Positions 1 through 9,675 of a stretch of DNA of 38,148 nt are shown piece by piece. Positions within the stretch are counted from its first letter, which is position 1; the number at the start of each line of letters is the position of its first letter. Location of the stretch: the IMG/VR virus record IMGVR_UViG_3300037847_001257, positions 1 to 38,148 of that record; one strand, written 5' to 3'. The stretch is from a virus. The translations under genes were made by a program, and so were the position numbers. The notes below the pieces were generated by a model. The model saw nothing but the letters and a program-made list of their open reading frames with translations, did no database searches and was not told where the DNA came from.

Positions 1-94
1 ATGACCAAAACATAACAAGCATAGTCCAAAAGAACATGCAAAATTTACAGTTCCTATCTGTCTTATAGCTATTAAATGTTGGTATTAATTTCAT
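1..94 (-). CDS. Small Cys/Trp-containing membrane-type protein, truncated by window edge
   Basis: An open frame starts at an ATG one base after the stop of the next gene upstream and runs 31 codons off the left edge. GAGG lies 10 bases before the ATG. The visible residues are polar for about 18 positions (MKLIPTFNSYKTDRNCK), then aromatic and hydrophobic (FCMFFWTMLVMFWS), consistent with the beginning of a membrane segment. Tight spacing and same-strand position after three other small membrane proteins suggest it is another lysis-cassette member. The C-terminus and function are unknown. It could also be a chance frame, because only 94 bases are visible. Confidence 0.45.
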   Translation of the reverse strand, partial: MKLIPTFNSYKTDRNCKFCMFFWTMLVMFWS

Positions 95-95
95 T

Positions 96-293
96 TTAAA
101 ATATCCTCGTGTTTACCCAAAAGATAAAAAACATAAGTCCTAACATAAATAATTGCACAAAAGACATAAGTGCAACTATACCTAATTGTTTTTCAGCCCA
201 AGGTTTTAGTTCTTGTTCGTTCCAAATTTCTTGCTCCTCTATTGTGGAGTCTCTATTTTTAAAGTTTAAAAGTGCTTGTTGATAGTATTTCAT
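96..293 (-). CDS. Small single-pass membrane protein, possible lysis protein
   Basis: A 65-residue product. Residues 1-37 are charged and Gln/Glu-rich (QEIWNEQELKPWAEKQ). Residues 38-62 form one strongly hydrophobic segment (GIVALMSFVQLFMLGLMFFIFW), so this is a C-terminally anchored membrane protein. Its start overlaps the stop of the 95-residue gene by one base, implying coupled translation. Position after the ejection-protein genes and next to the three-segment holin-like gene fits a role in lysis such as holin, antiholin or inner spanin. No family is recognised; the role is inferred from topology and neighbours only. Confidence 0.65.
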   Translation of the reverse strand: MKYYQQALLNFKNRDSTIEEQEIWNEQELKPWAEKQLGIVALMSFVQLFMLGLMFFIFWVNTRIF

Positions 294-580
294 TAATCTT
301 TTCTTTGGTCTTTTTTTCCATCTGCTCTCGCTAATTTATCGACATCTATAGGAACTTTTAAAGCTGTTCTTACCATTGTATCTATTCGTATCATGTCGTT
401 ATCCATTTGTCTTACTCTATCTATTAACGCAACTATCATACCATGTTGTGTGTCTAGTTTTTTATGCACATCTGCTATTAAATGATTAAATAATTTCCAA
501 ACCATCCAACCAGCAGCAACTGCAAAAGCTGCAGGAATACCTACAGTTTCTAATAAATCCATCCATTGACTGCTGTTCAT
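293..580 (-). CDS. Membrane-anchored coiled-coil protein, lysis-cassette candidate
   Basis: A 95-residue product with one hydrophobic segment at about residues 13-32 (VGIPAAFAVAAGWMVWKLF). A polar helical region follows with hydrophobic residues at heptad-like spacing (IVALIDRVRQMDNDMIRIDTMV), then a charged tail (ADGKKDQRKD). The one-anchor-plus-coil layout resembles small phage proteins beside holins, and the protein damaged at 12059-12300 has the same layout. It overlaps both neighbours by one base (293 and 580), so translation is probably coupled. Holin partner or spanin-like function is an inference; no catalytic motif is present. Confidence 0.7.
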   Translation of the reverse strand: MNSSQWMDLLETVGIPAAFAVAAGWMVWKLFNHLIADVHKKLDTQHGMIVALIDRVRQMDNDMIRIDTMVRTALKVPIDVDKLARADGKKDQRKD

Positions 581-1020
581 TATCTACCCTTTGCTAAACT
601 ACCACCAAAGTACATACCTATAATAGCTGATACTAAGTTAGTGTCTAATTGTGTAATTACAAGACCTTGAAAAGTTATCCAGTCAAATACTTCTCTACCA
701 CTTCTAAACAGTCCTCCGGGATTCCATTGTGTATAACCTACTGTAACACTTACTTCAGGATAATAAACTGCTACAAGTTTAGGTAAAAGAACAATAGCAA
801 ACACAGAAGTAAGTGCAATAATTCTTCTAGTCCATGCAAAACCTTTATCTTTTAAACCATGGTCAAGTGATTGTTTTTTAGCTTTCATATCAAACTCGCC
901 ACGAGTTATAAGAAGTTTTTGTGCTTCTGCTTTAGCCTTACGACTTTCAGACCAGATACTCATAACTCCACCAAGCACAGTTGATGCTAACATAGTTATT
1001 ATCTCAAACGGAAAACCCAT
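580..1020 (-). CDS. Putative three-segment holin-like membrane protein
   Basis: A 146-residue product with hydrophobic segments near residues 5-22 (FEIITMLASTVLGGVMSI), 66-87 (RIIALTSVFAIVLLPKLVAVYY) and 118-141, joined by a basic coiled region (SRKAKAEAQKLLITRGEFDMKAKK). Length, a short hydrophobic N-terminus with GGVM, a basic linker and two later segments fit the three-transmembrane holin type found in marine phages and gene-transfer agents (PF11351-like). It starts one base after the stop of the 1759-codon gene. The expected action is inner-membrane permeabilisation at lysis. No endolysin gene is visible next to it, so the lytic enzyme may lie beyond the left edge or within the large virion protein. 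Confidence 0.6.
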   Translation of the reverse strand: MGFPFEIITMLASTVLGGVMSIWSESRKAKAEAQKLLITRGEFDMKAKKQSLDHGLKDKGFAWTRRIIALTSVFAIVLLPKLVAVYYPEVSVTVGYTQWNPGGLFRSGREVFDWITFQGLVITQLDTNLVSAIIGMYFGGSLAKGR

Positions 1021-1021
1021 G

Positions 1022-4000
1022 TTACTCTTGTAAACTTTGTAACATTTGAGAAAGGCTAGTTCCTCCCGGAAAACTTTCTTTACTTAATTTAATAGCAGTA
1101 TTAAATGTATTTTCATCTAAATATATGTCAAGTCTTTTTTGTGCTTGTATTCTTTGTTCTTCAGTCATACTTTCGTTAGGAGCATTTTCAAACATAATTA
1201 TAGCTTTTACAATATTAGGTACATCATCAACAGTTACTTTTTCTTTATTACCTATAAAACTTTTTACATAATCATAGTAAGAACTTGTTGGATTATTATC
1301 TGCTGGAGGTGCATATCTATTTATTATACCCATTAAATTACCATCTAAATTATTTACTTTAGTAGTAATGTCTCTCATTAATGCTCTTAAACCTGATTCA
1401 GGACTATCAAATACTACAAATGGTCTAGGTCTATCATTAGCATAAGTTTCTCCTGTTTCTCCTGCATAATTTTGACCTATTTCAATATTTCCGGGATTAT
1501 AATAAGTGTTATTTTCAGTTAAAGGTTTAGTATTTATATAATTTAATACAGCTTCTCTTTCTTCTTCAGTTGCATCATTTTCCATAAAACTTTTTTGTTT
1601 ACTTAAATTTCTAATGTAAGCATCTTCTTCTTCTTTAGTCATCTTTTCTTTTTCTAAAGTTTTTAAATTAGTGCTTGGAATAACTCCATCTAAAATACTT
1701 CTAATAACTTCTTCAGTAGTTCTTTCTCTATCCATACCTGCTGGTATTCTTTCTATTCTTTTTTGTTCTTCTTTACCTTCTCCTCCTAAGAAAAAGCTAA
1801 GTCTATCCTCATTCATTTTTTTATTAAGTTCTCTCATAGGCATAATTAAATCACTAATCTTTTTAGATACTTCAGTAGCTCTTTGCTCTTTATCTTTACC
1901 TTCAAAGACTATGTAATCTTTTTTCTCCATAGCTACATCAAAAGCTTTATCACCTAAGTCTACAAGCTTACCATCAACTTCTCTTATAGTAGGATATAAA
2001 TATTCTTTTTGACCATCACCTGAAGACCTTGTTAATAAAGTATGTTTATCTTTATATAGTTCTCCTCCGGGTTGTGTAGCTCTTTTAAACCATGCTTTAT
2101 CTTTTACCATAGCTAAAACTTCAGCTTCTGTTAAACCACTTTTACCACCTGAGAAAAACCCAAGTCTATTCATTTGTTCATCTAAGTAAGGTTCATTAGT
2201 AAAAGGATTAATTCTTTGTGAAGCGTTTTCTTTTACATCAGTAACTGGAAAGTCTTCTGAGATTTCACCACCTTTAAAATTAGTTTGTCTTTCTTGTTGT
2301 TTTTTAAGTTCTTTAGTAGATATTTTATCTACTAATTCTGCTACTTTAGCTTCCCAAAGTTCTCTTTCAGCTATTATAGCTATTCTATCTTCTTCAAACT
2401 TTATATCGTTTTTTTCATATTTTTCTAAAGTTATTTTACCTTCTTCATAATTTTGAAGATTTTTTTCTTTTAATTTTTGAACTTGTTTTAGTTCTCTTTC
2501 ATATTGTGCGTTTCTTAATGTTCTATTTATATCAGAGTCTTGTGGTCTAAGTCTAATACCAAACATATATGCTATAGCAAGAGCAGGAGTATCTGGAGTT
2601 ACATATCTTCTATCAAAAACAGCAGGTACAGCTTCTTCTTTTCCTTTAGCTTGTTTTAAAGATTGAAGAACTTTTTCAGTTCCGTAAGCTGCTGGTAATA
2701 TTCCAAGCATTCCTAAACCGGGAATATTAGGTAAATTCTTTTTAGTAAAATGTGTGGCTATTTCCCAATTACTCTCAACTCCTAAATCTGCTAAATCTTG
2801 TCCTGTAAAAGGGTCTTTTTTAAAACCAAAGTTAGCAATTAAATCAAAGTATACTCCACCGGGTTGAAAGTTTCCGGGAAGCCCTGTAAAACCTGCACCA
2901 GTATTTCTTTGCTCAAAAATATCTCCTCCGGGTAACCATCTAGCTACATCTAAATATACTGCATTACCATTTGAATCATCTACAGGTAATCTAATATTAG
3001 TATAAGGCATTAAATCCCCAATAACAGGTATGCCTCCAAACATATTTCTAGCTAAATCTTTTCTTACAACTTCTCTATCTAAAGCTGTTCCTTCTTTGTC
3101 ATCTGTCATGTATTGACCTAAATTATTCATAGCATAACCTACTGCAGCCCACTTAGCAAACTTATGAGGATTTAAAGCAGCAGTTTCTGCTAAGAGTGGA
3201 ATAACTCTATAAGTATAACTAATAAAAGGTACTACTGTTCTTTTTAATGCTCTAATTACAGGAGCATTAATATCATAATCTATAAACCATTTACGAGCAT
3301 CCATAGCTGCCTCAGTTCTAGACATGCCTTTATTTTTTATTCTGTCCATATATAAAGCCATTCTAAATATTTGGTCTTCATATTGATATAATTTTTCCCA
3401 ACCTTCTGGTCCTAATGTTTTAACAAGTTTTGCATTTTTTAACTTATGATAATATTGAGATATTATACCATCACCTATAGTTTCTGAATTATATAATTTA
3501 GCTAAATACTCATCAACTAAATCCATTCTTTTTAGTTCTGTAGAAACAAACCCAACATCAAAAATACCATCAATTCTTGCTTGTCTTCCTATTGCAGAAT
3601 TAGGATTCATCATTTCTTTATGAGCTTGTCTAAGTAATTTAAACTGTCCAGAAAAACCTCCTTTAATTCCTGCAGCATCTATCATAAGAGTATTAGACAT
3701 AGTATTACCTACATGAGTAGACCAAGAAAAAGCAGTTTTTAATTTTTTCCAAAATGTTTGAATTTCATCTAGTACTTTTATACCTTTAGTACTTAAAATA
3801 TCATGTTGAAGACCAAAACCATACATATGTTCTAAATCATTAAGAACATTTCTATCTACATATTTACCACCAATTTCACCAAACTTTTTATTTCTAGTTT
3901 CACCTATACTTGCTTTACTAGCTTGTCTATATCTTTTTTGTTCTTCTTTTGTTAGTAATTTATAAGCAGCTTCATCTAAAACAATACCTTCCATTTCTGT

Positions 4001-6301
4001 AAGTTCTTTAAAAAATCTAGTAGTAGCTATATCATTTGCAAACAATCTACCTGTTTCTGCTATAGCAAAAGCAGCATCTTCAATTTCTTCCATTCCAAGT
4101 CTTTCTGCTTTTGTGTACTGTCTTCTAATTTTTAACTTACCATTTTTTAATTCTTCTAGTATTTCCCAACCATCTGATTTTTTATACTTTGTATTTTTTC
4201 TATTAAATTGATTTTTAGTAACTATTTCAATTTGTCCTCTAGGTTTAAACTCATCACCCATTATTCTTATTTCATTTTGAGATTCGTAAAAACTTTTTAA
4301 ACCTCCTTTATTTGCTGCCTTTTCTTCCATAGGTTTTCTAAAACTTTGTTTTAAATAAGTGTTTATATTTTTTTTAAAAGTTTTATCATTTAATAATTTA
4401 GCATCTCTAAATTCTGCAGCATATTTACTAATTAAAGTTCTAGTTTCTGCATTAATAGTTTTCATTTCACCAGAAATAAGTTTTTGATTTATTTTTTGTA
4501 ATTCAAGTTGGTCTCCTGTCATTAAAAAATATAACATTCTTCTTTGGTCTAAGTCTAATTCTTTAGATGCTTTTTCTACTATGTCATAAAATTGATAACC
4601 TATTGTATTTTTGTCAGTTCTAAATTGTTGTTTTAATTTTAAATAAGATTCATCTAAGCCATAATCAGAAATAATTCCTCTACCAAACCATTCGCGAACT
4701 ATGTTGTCTTGAGTTTTGTAATTAAAATTTCCTGTAATAGCAGCATTTGTAAGATACCTACCACCTTTAACAGCTCCCACTCCAACTGCAGCTCCTGCAA
4801 ATCCTGATATAAGTCTTTGACCAAGTTGTTCTGCAAATGTTAAATCTGGATTATCTTCAAACATTGAATTTCTAAATGCTTCTATATTATAACCCATTAC
4901 AGCTCCTATTGTTTCTGCAGGATTGTTAAACATAAGATTTTTTAAAGGCATACCTAAATATTTTTGATAAGCTTTTAAAACTGGATTAGATAATTTATAT
5001 TTAGGAGTAGATGGGTTTACTGCATCATCTACTATATTATTTACAAGTTCTCTTTTATTTTTTGGAGGTCTTCTATTATTTATACTTGCTTTTACAAAAG
5101 CTTTAGCATCTTTTAATTTTTTAAAAGTACCTAAATTAGTTCTTACAACAACTGGTGGTAAATCTAAGTTATCAGGGTCTGTTTGTGGATTAGGTTTTCT
5201 AATAGTTCTAGTTACAGTAAAAGCATTAGGTAAAGGTTTTTTTGTTTTAGGGTCAAGAGCTTTTCTAATAGAATAAGTAAACTTTTCTAAATTTTTTTCA
5301 TGATATGCTTTATAAACAGGATTTCCTTTTTGAGTTCTGTCTATTATAAATTTAACTTCTACAGGAAGTGTACCTTTTTCATTTAACGAAAATTGAGTTT
5401 TTTTATTACCTTTTACAGGAGGTCTAATATCATCAACTACAAATCTTTTGAGTTCTATTTTACCTGTTTTTTTATCTACTATCTGTACTGTGCTTAGTCC
5501 TTTACTTTCATCTAAGTCTATAACTGTACCTATTTTATTAGTATCTTTAAGTACAACTCTTGAACCAACTTCTACTGTATTATTTAGTTTACTTACATCA
5601 ACAAAATCATCTGCAAAATCTGCTACTTCAATATCATCTGCTGCTGAAAATATACTTGGTTTACCTCTGGCTCTTTGAATACCATCTACTACTCCTCCAC
5701 CTACTCCACCTAAAAGACCTCCAGCTAAAGTTCCAATACCTGTCATTTCAGCTTTCTTAGCTAAAAAACTAGAAGTTTCATCTGTAAGAAACAACCCTGT
5801 ATCTTCAGGAACATAACCTAAAGAACTTACTGCTGCTCCAGAAACCATTCCATATTTTGCAAGTTCTAGTAAATTTGTTGCTTTCTTTCCTTTACTTAAC
5901 CAACCTACAATAGGAATGTAAGTTACTGGGTCTGCAGCTATAGCACTTGTTAAAAAAGCACCCATTGCTTTTCCACCATATTCGGGATTAGATAAAATTG
6001 AATTTAATACCTTATCTCTTTTTCTTAAATCTTCAGTAAATTCATCCCAGCCAAATGTCTTACCTGCCATTTGAGCAATACCTCTAAGACTATCTGATGC
6101 TCCCATATCAACAGCATATTCTAGTGCTTCTCTTTCACTTACATTATAAAGAGGATTAATTTTTCTTCTTTTATAATCTGTAGCTTCATCTATATATTTA
6201 AAAGGACTTTTATCAGTATCACTAAATAAAGGGTCATAATATAAATCTTTTGCTGCATAAGCTGGAACTATTAACTTTAAAGGATTTGTAGTGTCTACCA
6301 T
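1022..6301 (-). CDS. Very large internal virion/ejection protein with C-terminal peptidoglycan-hydrolase-like domain
   Basis: A 1759-residue product, the largest gene here. Visible features: a glycine-rich hydrophobic stretch at about 190-207 (GTLAGGLLGGVGGGVVDG), a KOW/SH3-like beta region at about 240-295 (VGSRVVLKDTNKIGTVIDL), a long helical charged middle, and near residues 1005-1065 a hydrophobic block (VVPFISYTYRVIPLLAETAAL) typical of large podovirus core proteins. The C-terminus at about 1590-1700 carries NPGNIE, then FDSPESGLRALMRDI and NRYAPPADN, a pattern known from phage virion-associated lysozyme-like or P5-type domains. I infer that it is packaged, ejected with the DNA, crosses the membrane and locally opens the cell wall. 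Catalysis is not proven because the active residues of that family are not certain to me. Confidence 0.8.
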   Translation of the reverse strand: MVDTTNPLKLIVPAYAAKDLYYDPLFSDTDKSPFKYIDEATDYKRRKINPLYNVSEREALEYAVDMGASDSLRGIAQMAGKTFGWDEFTEDLRKRDKVLNSILSNPEYGGKAMGAFLTSAIAADPVTYIPIVGWLSKGKKATNLLELAKYGMVSGAAVSSLGYVPEDTGLFLTDETSSFLAKKAEMTGIGTLAGGLLGGVGGGVVDGIQRARGKPSIFSAADDIEVADFADDFVDVSKLNNTVEVGSRVVLKDTNKIGTVIDLDESKGLSTVQIVDKKTGKIELKRFVVDDIRPPVKGNKKTQFSLNEKGTLPVEVKFIIDRTQKGNPVYKAYHEKNLEKFTYSIRKALDPKTKKPLPNAFTVTRTIRKPNPQTDPDNLDLPPVVVRTNLGTFKKLKDAKAFVKASINNRRPPKNKRELVNNIVDDAVNPSTPKYKLSNPVLKAYQKYLGMPLKNLMFNNPAETIGAVMGYNIEAFRNSMFEDNPDLTFAEQLGQRLISGFAGAAVGVGAVKGGRYLTNAAITGNFNYKTQDNIVREWFGRGIISDYGLDESYLKLKQQFRTDKNTIGYQFYDIVEKASKELDLDQRRMLYFLMTGDQLELQKINQKLISGEMKTINAETRTLISKYAAEFRDAKLLNDKTFKKNINTYLKQSFRKPMEEKAANKGGLKSFYESQNEIRIMGDEFKPRGQIEIVTKNQFNRKNTKYKKSDGWEILEELKNGKLKIRRQYTKAERLGMEEIEDAAFAIAETGRLFANDIATTRFFKELTEMEGIVLDEAAYKLLTKEEQKRYRQASKASIGETRNKKFGEIGGKYVDRNVLNDLEHMYGFGLQHDILSTKGIKVLDEIQTFWKKLKTAFSWSTHVGNTMSNTLMIDAAGIKGGFSGQFKLLRQAHKEMMNPNSAIGRQARIDGIFDVGFVSTELKRMDLVDEYLAKLYNSETIGDGIISQYYHKLKNAKLVKTLGPEGWEKLYQYEDQIFRMALYMDRIKNKGMSRTEAAMDARKWFIDYDINAPVIRALKRTVVPFISYTYRVIPLLAETAALNPHKFAKWAAVGYAMNNLGQYMTDDKEGTALDREVVRKDLARNMFGGIPVIGDLMPYTNIRLPVDDSNGNAVYLDVARWLPGGDIFEQRNTGAGFTGLPGNFQPGGVYFDLIANFGFKKDPFTGQDLADLGVESNWEIATHFTKKNLPNIPGLGMLGILPAAYGTEKVLQSLKQAKGKEEAVPAVFDRRYVTPDTPALAIAYMFGIRLRPQDSDINRTLRNAQYERELKQVQKLKEKNLQNYEEGKITLEKYEKNDIKFEEDRIAIIAERELWEAKVAELVDKISTKELKKQQERQTNFKGGEISEDFPVTDVKENASQRINPFTNEPYLDEQMNRLGFFSGGKSGLTEAEVLAMVKDKAWFKRATQPGGELYKDKHTLLTRSSGDGQKEYLYPTIREVDGKLVDLGDKAFDVAMEKKDYIVFEGKDKEQRATEVSKKISDLIMPMRELNKKMNEDRLSFFLGGEGKEEQKRIERIPAGMDRERTTEEVIRSILDGVIPSTNLKTLEKEKMTKEEEDAYIRNLSKQKSFMENDATEEEREAVLNYINTKPLTENNTYYNPGNIEIGQNYAGETGETYANDRPRPFVVFDSPESGLRALMRDITTKVNNLDGNLMGIINRYAPPADNNPTSSYYDYVKSFIGNKEKVTVDDVPNIVKAIIMFENAPNESMTEEQRIQAQKRLDIYLDENTFNTAIKLSKESFPGGTSLSQMLQSLQE

Positions 6302-6311
6302 AATTGTTTTT

Positions 6312-8039
6312 TTATTTTTTTATTAATATACTATTAGTTTGTTTATCAAAATAAAGAGTATGTGTTAAGTTTTCTGGAAATCCAAAATCTGGTCCAAATG
6401 TTAAATTTAAATCTAAATCTGTTCCTAATAAAATATATCTTGTATCTACTCCTTGCTCTGATATTAATTTAGGTATATCAAATATATTATAAAAATCACT
6501 TTCTGCATCATTAGTATAACCAATCCAAGATTGTCTATTTTCTTGAGGTACTATATCTGTTAAAGATGTTGAATTTTTAAATTCTTCATCTTCTTTAGTG
6601 TCTACAGGTTCAGTATTACTTTGTCTTGTTACATTTTCAAAAGCCATTCTAATACCGTTTAAATCTAAACCTGCCAGAGCTGCAGTTTTTCTGTAGTCAT
6701 CTATAATATAGTGCATATTTTCTGTCTCTCTAAATTTAGTTACACTTTTTGGAAATGTTTCGCCCTCAGGAGATGTTCTCACAGTAGAGTCAAATTTTGG
6801 ATTATAATTTCCATAAGCATCTACACTAAAATCACCATCAGCATCTATCATTAAACCAGCATATATAATTTGAGAAAAGTTTTGTAAAGCTTCTGTTAAA
6901 TTTTCTTCATTAGCACCATCCATTATATAATGATGTGGATGTCTACCAGCATATACAACAGCTTTATTAAATTCTTTTACAGGAATAGAACCTCTAAATT
7001 GTGGTAGTCCATCTTCTCCTATTTCCATAAACATAAATTCATATTCACTATGAAATTCTGGTTTTATTAATTTTAAAAAGTTTTCTATTTTATCACTACT
7101 TGCTCCTATCATTCCTGACTTTTCATCTTCTAAAACTTCTACTTCTACTGTAGCCCATACATGTTGGTCTTCAGGTCTATATTGTATTCTACCATCTGGA
7201 GTAAAAGAAGCAATATGTTTTACTTTGTCTTTATAAATAATACCATCTTCTATTCTTATTTTATAAGTATCTATATCATTGTCTGCACCAGCATAGTCAC
7301 CTCTTAATAAATTCTTTTGAGCTAAATCATCTAAAATATCTGTTGCTCTTTTACCTTCTCCATAAGCAATTTCATATGCTCTTAATCCAGCTTCTAAATT
7401 TTTATATTTATCATACATTTTAGTACCATACAAGGCATCTTTAGCTTTTTTATCTTTATATTTAATAGTTTCTTCAGTTTCTCTTTTAAGTATTTTTTTA
7501 GTTCCTTTAGTAATCCAACTAAATAAATTTCTAGGAACATCTGCTTGGTCTTCATAAAATTCTGTAAAGTCTTCAAAATCTGGTATGTTTGTTGCAGCAG
7601 CTATTATAGCATTGTATTCATCTGCATTAGCTTTAGCCATTTTTTTAGCTTCATCTTTTAAATAACTCATATAACTATTAGCACTTAAATTTTTATAAGC
7701 ATCGTTACCTGAAAGTTCTGTTTTCATTTCATCAAAATACATATCTTCTAAAAATCTTTCAACAGATTTTCCTGATTCAATTCTTTCTTCTTCTCTAGTT
7801 CTCCAATCTAAAGCTTTTGCATTATAAGCTTGATAATTAGCTTTTTGTGGTAACATTCTAGCATCAGCTTCTTCTGCTCTTTGATTAATTAAAAAATTAG
7901 CTCCTTTAACTAAAGTGTCTAATGCAAAAAGATTTCTAGAAAATTTTTCTTGTTTCTTAGCTTGTTTTTCTTTGTAGGCACGAGATTTAGCAAATGTATC
8001 TTCTGCAAATTGTATACCTCCATCATCATATCTAGCCAT
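6312..8039 (-). CDS. Internal virion/ejection protein, function unknown
   Basis: A 575-residue, highly charged and mostly helical product. The N-terminus (MARYDDGGIQFAEDTFAK) is followed by Lys/Glu/Gln-rich sequence likely to form long helices, and a more beta-like C-terminal half with many Asp, Tyr and Phe. There is no signal peptide and no catalytic motif that I recognise. The stop lies 10 bases before the start of the 1759-codon gene, and the gene sits between other large virion proteins. The place in the order tail fibre, core proteins, lysis suggests an internal core component ejected with DNA. That role rests on context alone. Confidence 0.75.
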   Translation of the reverse strand: MARYDDGGIQFAEDTFAKSRAYKEKQAKKQEKFSRNLFALDTLVKGANFLINQRAEEADARMLPQKANYQAYNAKALDWRTREEERIESGKSVERFLEDMYFDEMKTELSGNDAYKNLSANSYMSYLKDEAKKMAKANADEYNAIIAAATNIPDFEDFTEFYEDQADVPRNLFSWITKGTKKILKRETEETIKYKDKKAKDALYGTKMYDKYKNLEAGLRAYEIAYGEGKRATDILDDLAQKNLLRGDYAGADNDIDTYKIRIEDGIIYKDKVKHIASFTPDGRIQYRPEDQHVWATVEVEVLEDEKSGMIGASSDKIENFLKLIKPEFHSEYEFMFMEIGEDGLPQFRGSIPVKEFNKAVVYAGRHPHHYIMDGANEENLTEALQNFSQIIYAGLMIDADGDFSVDAYGNYNPKFDSTVRTSPEGETFPKSVTKFRETENMHYIIDDYRKTAALAGLDLNGIRMAFENVTRQSNTEPVDTKEDEEFKNSTSLTDIVPQENRQSWIGYTNDAESDFYNIFDIPKLISEQGVDTRYILLGTDLDLNLTFGPDFGFPENLTHTLYFDKQTNSILIKK

Positions 8040-8041
8040 AA

Positions 8042-8626
8042 TTATTGTCCTCTATTTAATAAACTTTGTTCTGCTTCAGGTTGTTGTTCTGGTTTACTTA
8101 ATAAACTTTCTTGTGGTATTTCTAAATTTTGTATTTGTTGTTGAATGTCAGAAGGAAGAACTCCACTAGGAACTTTACTTGTATTTATTTTTTCTTTAAT
8201 AGTATTTTTTAGATTGTTAGTTTGTTCTTGAAACATATTATCTTCATCTTCATCATCATCTTCACTATCTATTCTATATTCAATACCTGCTTTTTCTGCT
8301 AATGCCATTAATAAATACATAATCGGTTCCATTAACATCATCATTAAATCAGGATTAAATTTACCTTCTCTAAAACCTACATATCCTATTTGCATTGCTA
8401 AATCTGTAATAGGAACTCCATCGGCTATAGCTGCCATCATAGGCATATAATTTTCTTCTAATAAAAGTTCAGATGCTATATAATCTAAAGCTTCTTTAAA
8501 GTTTGTAAAGTCTGGTGGACCTTCAAAAGGTCTAGGCTCATCTGGATTAGATGTTAAAGACTGACCGGGTATAGGTCTACCTGTATTTGTAAAAGCTTGT
8601 ATTGCTTCTTGATTATATTGTTCCAT
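8042..8626 (-). CDS. Virion-associated hypothetical protein with acidic run
   Basis: A 194-residue product. The N-terminal third is Pro-rich (PDEPRPFEGPPDF). Residues 92-112 are Met/Leu-rich and hydrophobic (PDLMMMLMEPIMYLLMALA), enough for a buried helix or a membrane contact. Residues 121-130 are almost purely acidic (SEDDDEDEDN). The C-terminus is Gln/Pro/Leu-rich. It begins 13 bases after the stop of the 344-residue gene and ends 2 bases before the next start, so it belongs to the internal-protein operon. No homologous family is recognised; it may be a chaperone or linker for its large neighbours. Confidence 0.7.
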   Translation of the reverse strand: MEQYNQEAIQAFTNTGRPIPGQSLTSNPDEPRPFEGPPDFTNFKEALDYIASELLLEENYMPMMAAIADGVPITDLAMQIGYVGFREGKFNPDLMMMLMEPIMYLLMALAEKAGIEYRIDSEDDDEDEDNMFQEQTNNLKNTIKEKINTSKVPSGVLPSDIQQQIQNLEIPQESLLSKPEQQPEAEQSLLNRGQ

Positions 8627-8639
8627 ATTAATTTACTCC

Positions 8640-9674
8640 TTATCCAAATGAATACATTCCACCTGAAAAGCTTGACATATGTTGTTTGTAAGAATCTGTA
8701 TTATCTATTAAACTATTTAAATAATTAGAATTTTGTATATTACTAGCTAAATAATTATTTCCTGTTTTTTGTAATGCAAAATCTATTTCTCCATAAACAC
8801 TATTATTTGTTAAACCTCTATCAACTACTCCCGGTAAATTAAATGTATATGAATTATAATCTCCAGTCGATTGTTCTACACCAAAACCTTTGTATACTTC
8901 TTGTTTAACAAGTTTTCTAGCTCCACCTTTTAATTCATCTTCAAGAAAATCTTGTCCTTCTTCTAATATATTATCTATCATATTTGGTTTTGGTTCTAAT
9001 AAAGAATCAGTTTTTATATTTCTTATTCCTTCTACAATTTCACTTGTATCAACTTTAATTGTGTTAGGGTCAAGTTTTAAAATATTATCATAATCTTTTG
9101 TACCTAAATCTAATAATTCTCCTGTAATTTTACTTGTATCAGTTTTATTTACAATAAGTTTACCATCTTTATCAAATAAATTAAAGTTATCATCTCCTAT
9201 TTTAATATCAGAAGTATCAAGTTTTACATCTACTTTAGGAGTTGTTTCAGCAACAGAAAGTTTGTCTTTAGCAAAAATAGAAGTTCTTCCTTCACTAAGT
9301 TCAAAACCTCTACCCTTTAAAAAATTACCTGTTCTATCTATAGCATTTCCAATAGTTTGACTTACTGTATTATAAGCATTACCTACAAAAGTACCGGCTT
9401 TGTTAATTAAATTTAAAGTATGTCCTATAGCTTTAGAACCTATACCAGCTTTACTTAATAAATTAGTAGACCATGTAGCTAATTTACCGGTAGCTCCAAA
9501 GAAACTACCTAAAGCTCCTGCTGCATAAGGCATTAAAAACATCATTCCAATTTGACCAACTATACCAAGTTTACCTATAGCTGCTCCTACTTTTTTAAAT
9601 ACTTTTTTAATTCCTTTACCTATTTTTTTAACAGTCTTTTTAAGACCTTTCCATGCTTTACTTAATAATCCCAT
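8640..9674 (-). CDS. Internal virion protein with cationic amphipathic N-terminus
   Basis: A 344-residue product. Residues 1-36 contain many Lys spaced with hydrophobic residues and no acid (MGLLSKAWKGLKKTVKKIGK, then GIKKVFKKVGAAIGK), like a membrane-active amphipathic helix. Residues 37-62 are hydrophobic and Gly/Ala-rich (GIVGQIGMMFLMPYAAGALG). The rest is polar, Asp/Thr/Asn-rich and probably beta. Similar openings occur in internal proteins of T7-like marine phages (from memory). Start and stop lie 1 base from the 793-codon gene and 13 bases from the next gene. I infer a role in puncturing or lining the inner membrane during DNA entry. Confidence 0.72.
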   Translation of the reverse strand: MGLLSKAWKGLKKTVKKIGKGIKKVFKKVGAAIGKLGIVGQIGMMFLMPYAAGALGSFFGATGKLATWSTNLLSKAGIGSKAIGHTLNLINKAGTFVGNAYNTVSQTIGNAIDRTGNFLKGRGFELSEGRTSIFAKDKLSVAETTPKVDVKLDTSDIKIGDDNFNLFDKDGKLIVNKTDTSKITGELLDLGTKDYDNILKLDPNTIKVDTSEIVEGIRNIKTDSLLEPKPNMIDNILEEGQDFLEDELKGGARKLVKQEVYKGFGVEQSTGDYNSYTFNLPGVVDRGLTNNSVYGEIDFALQKTGNNYLASNIQNSNYLNSLIDNTDSYKQHMSSFSGGMYSFG

Positions 9675-9675
9675 A

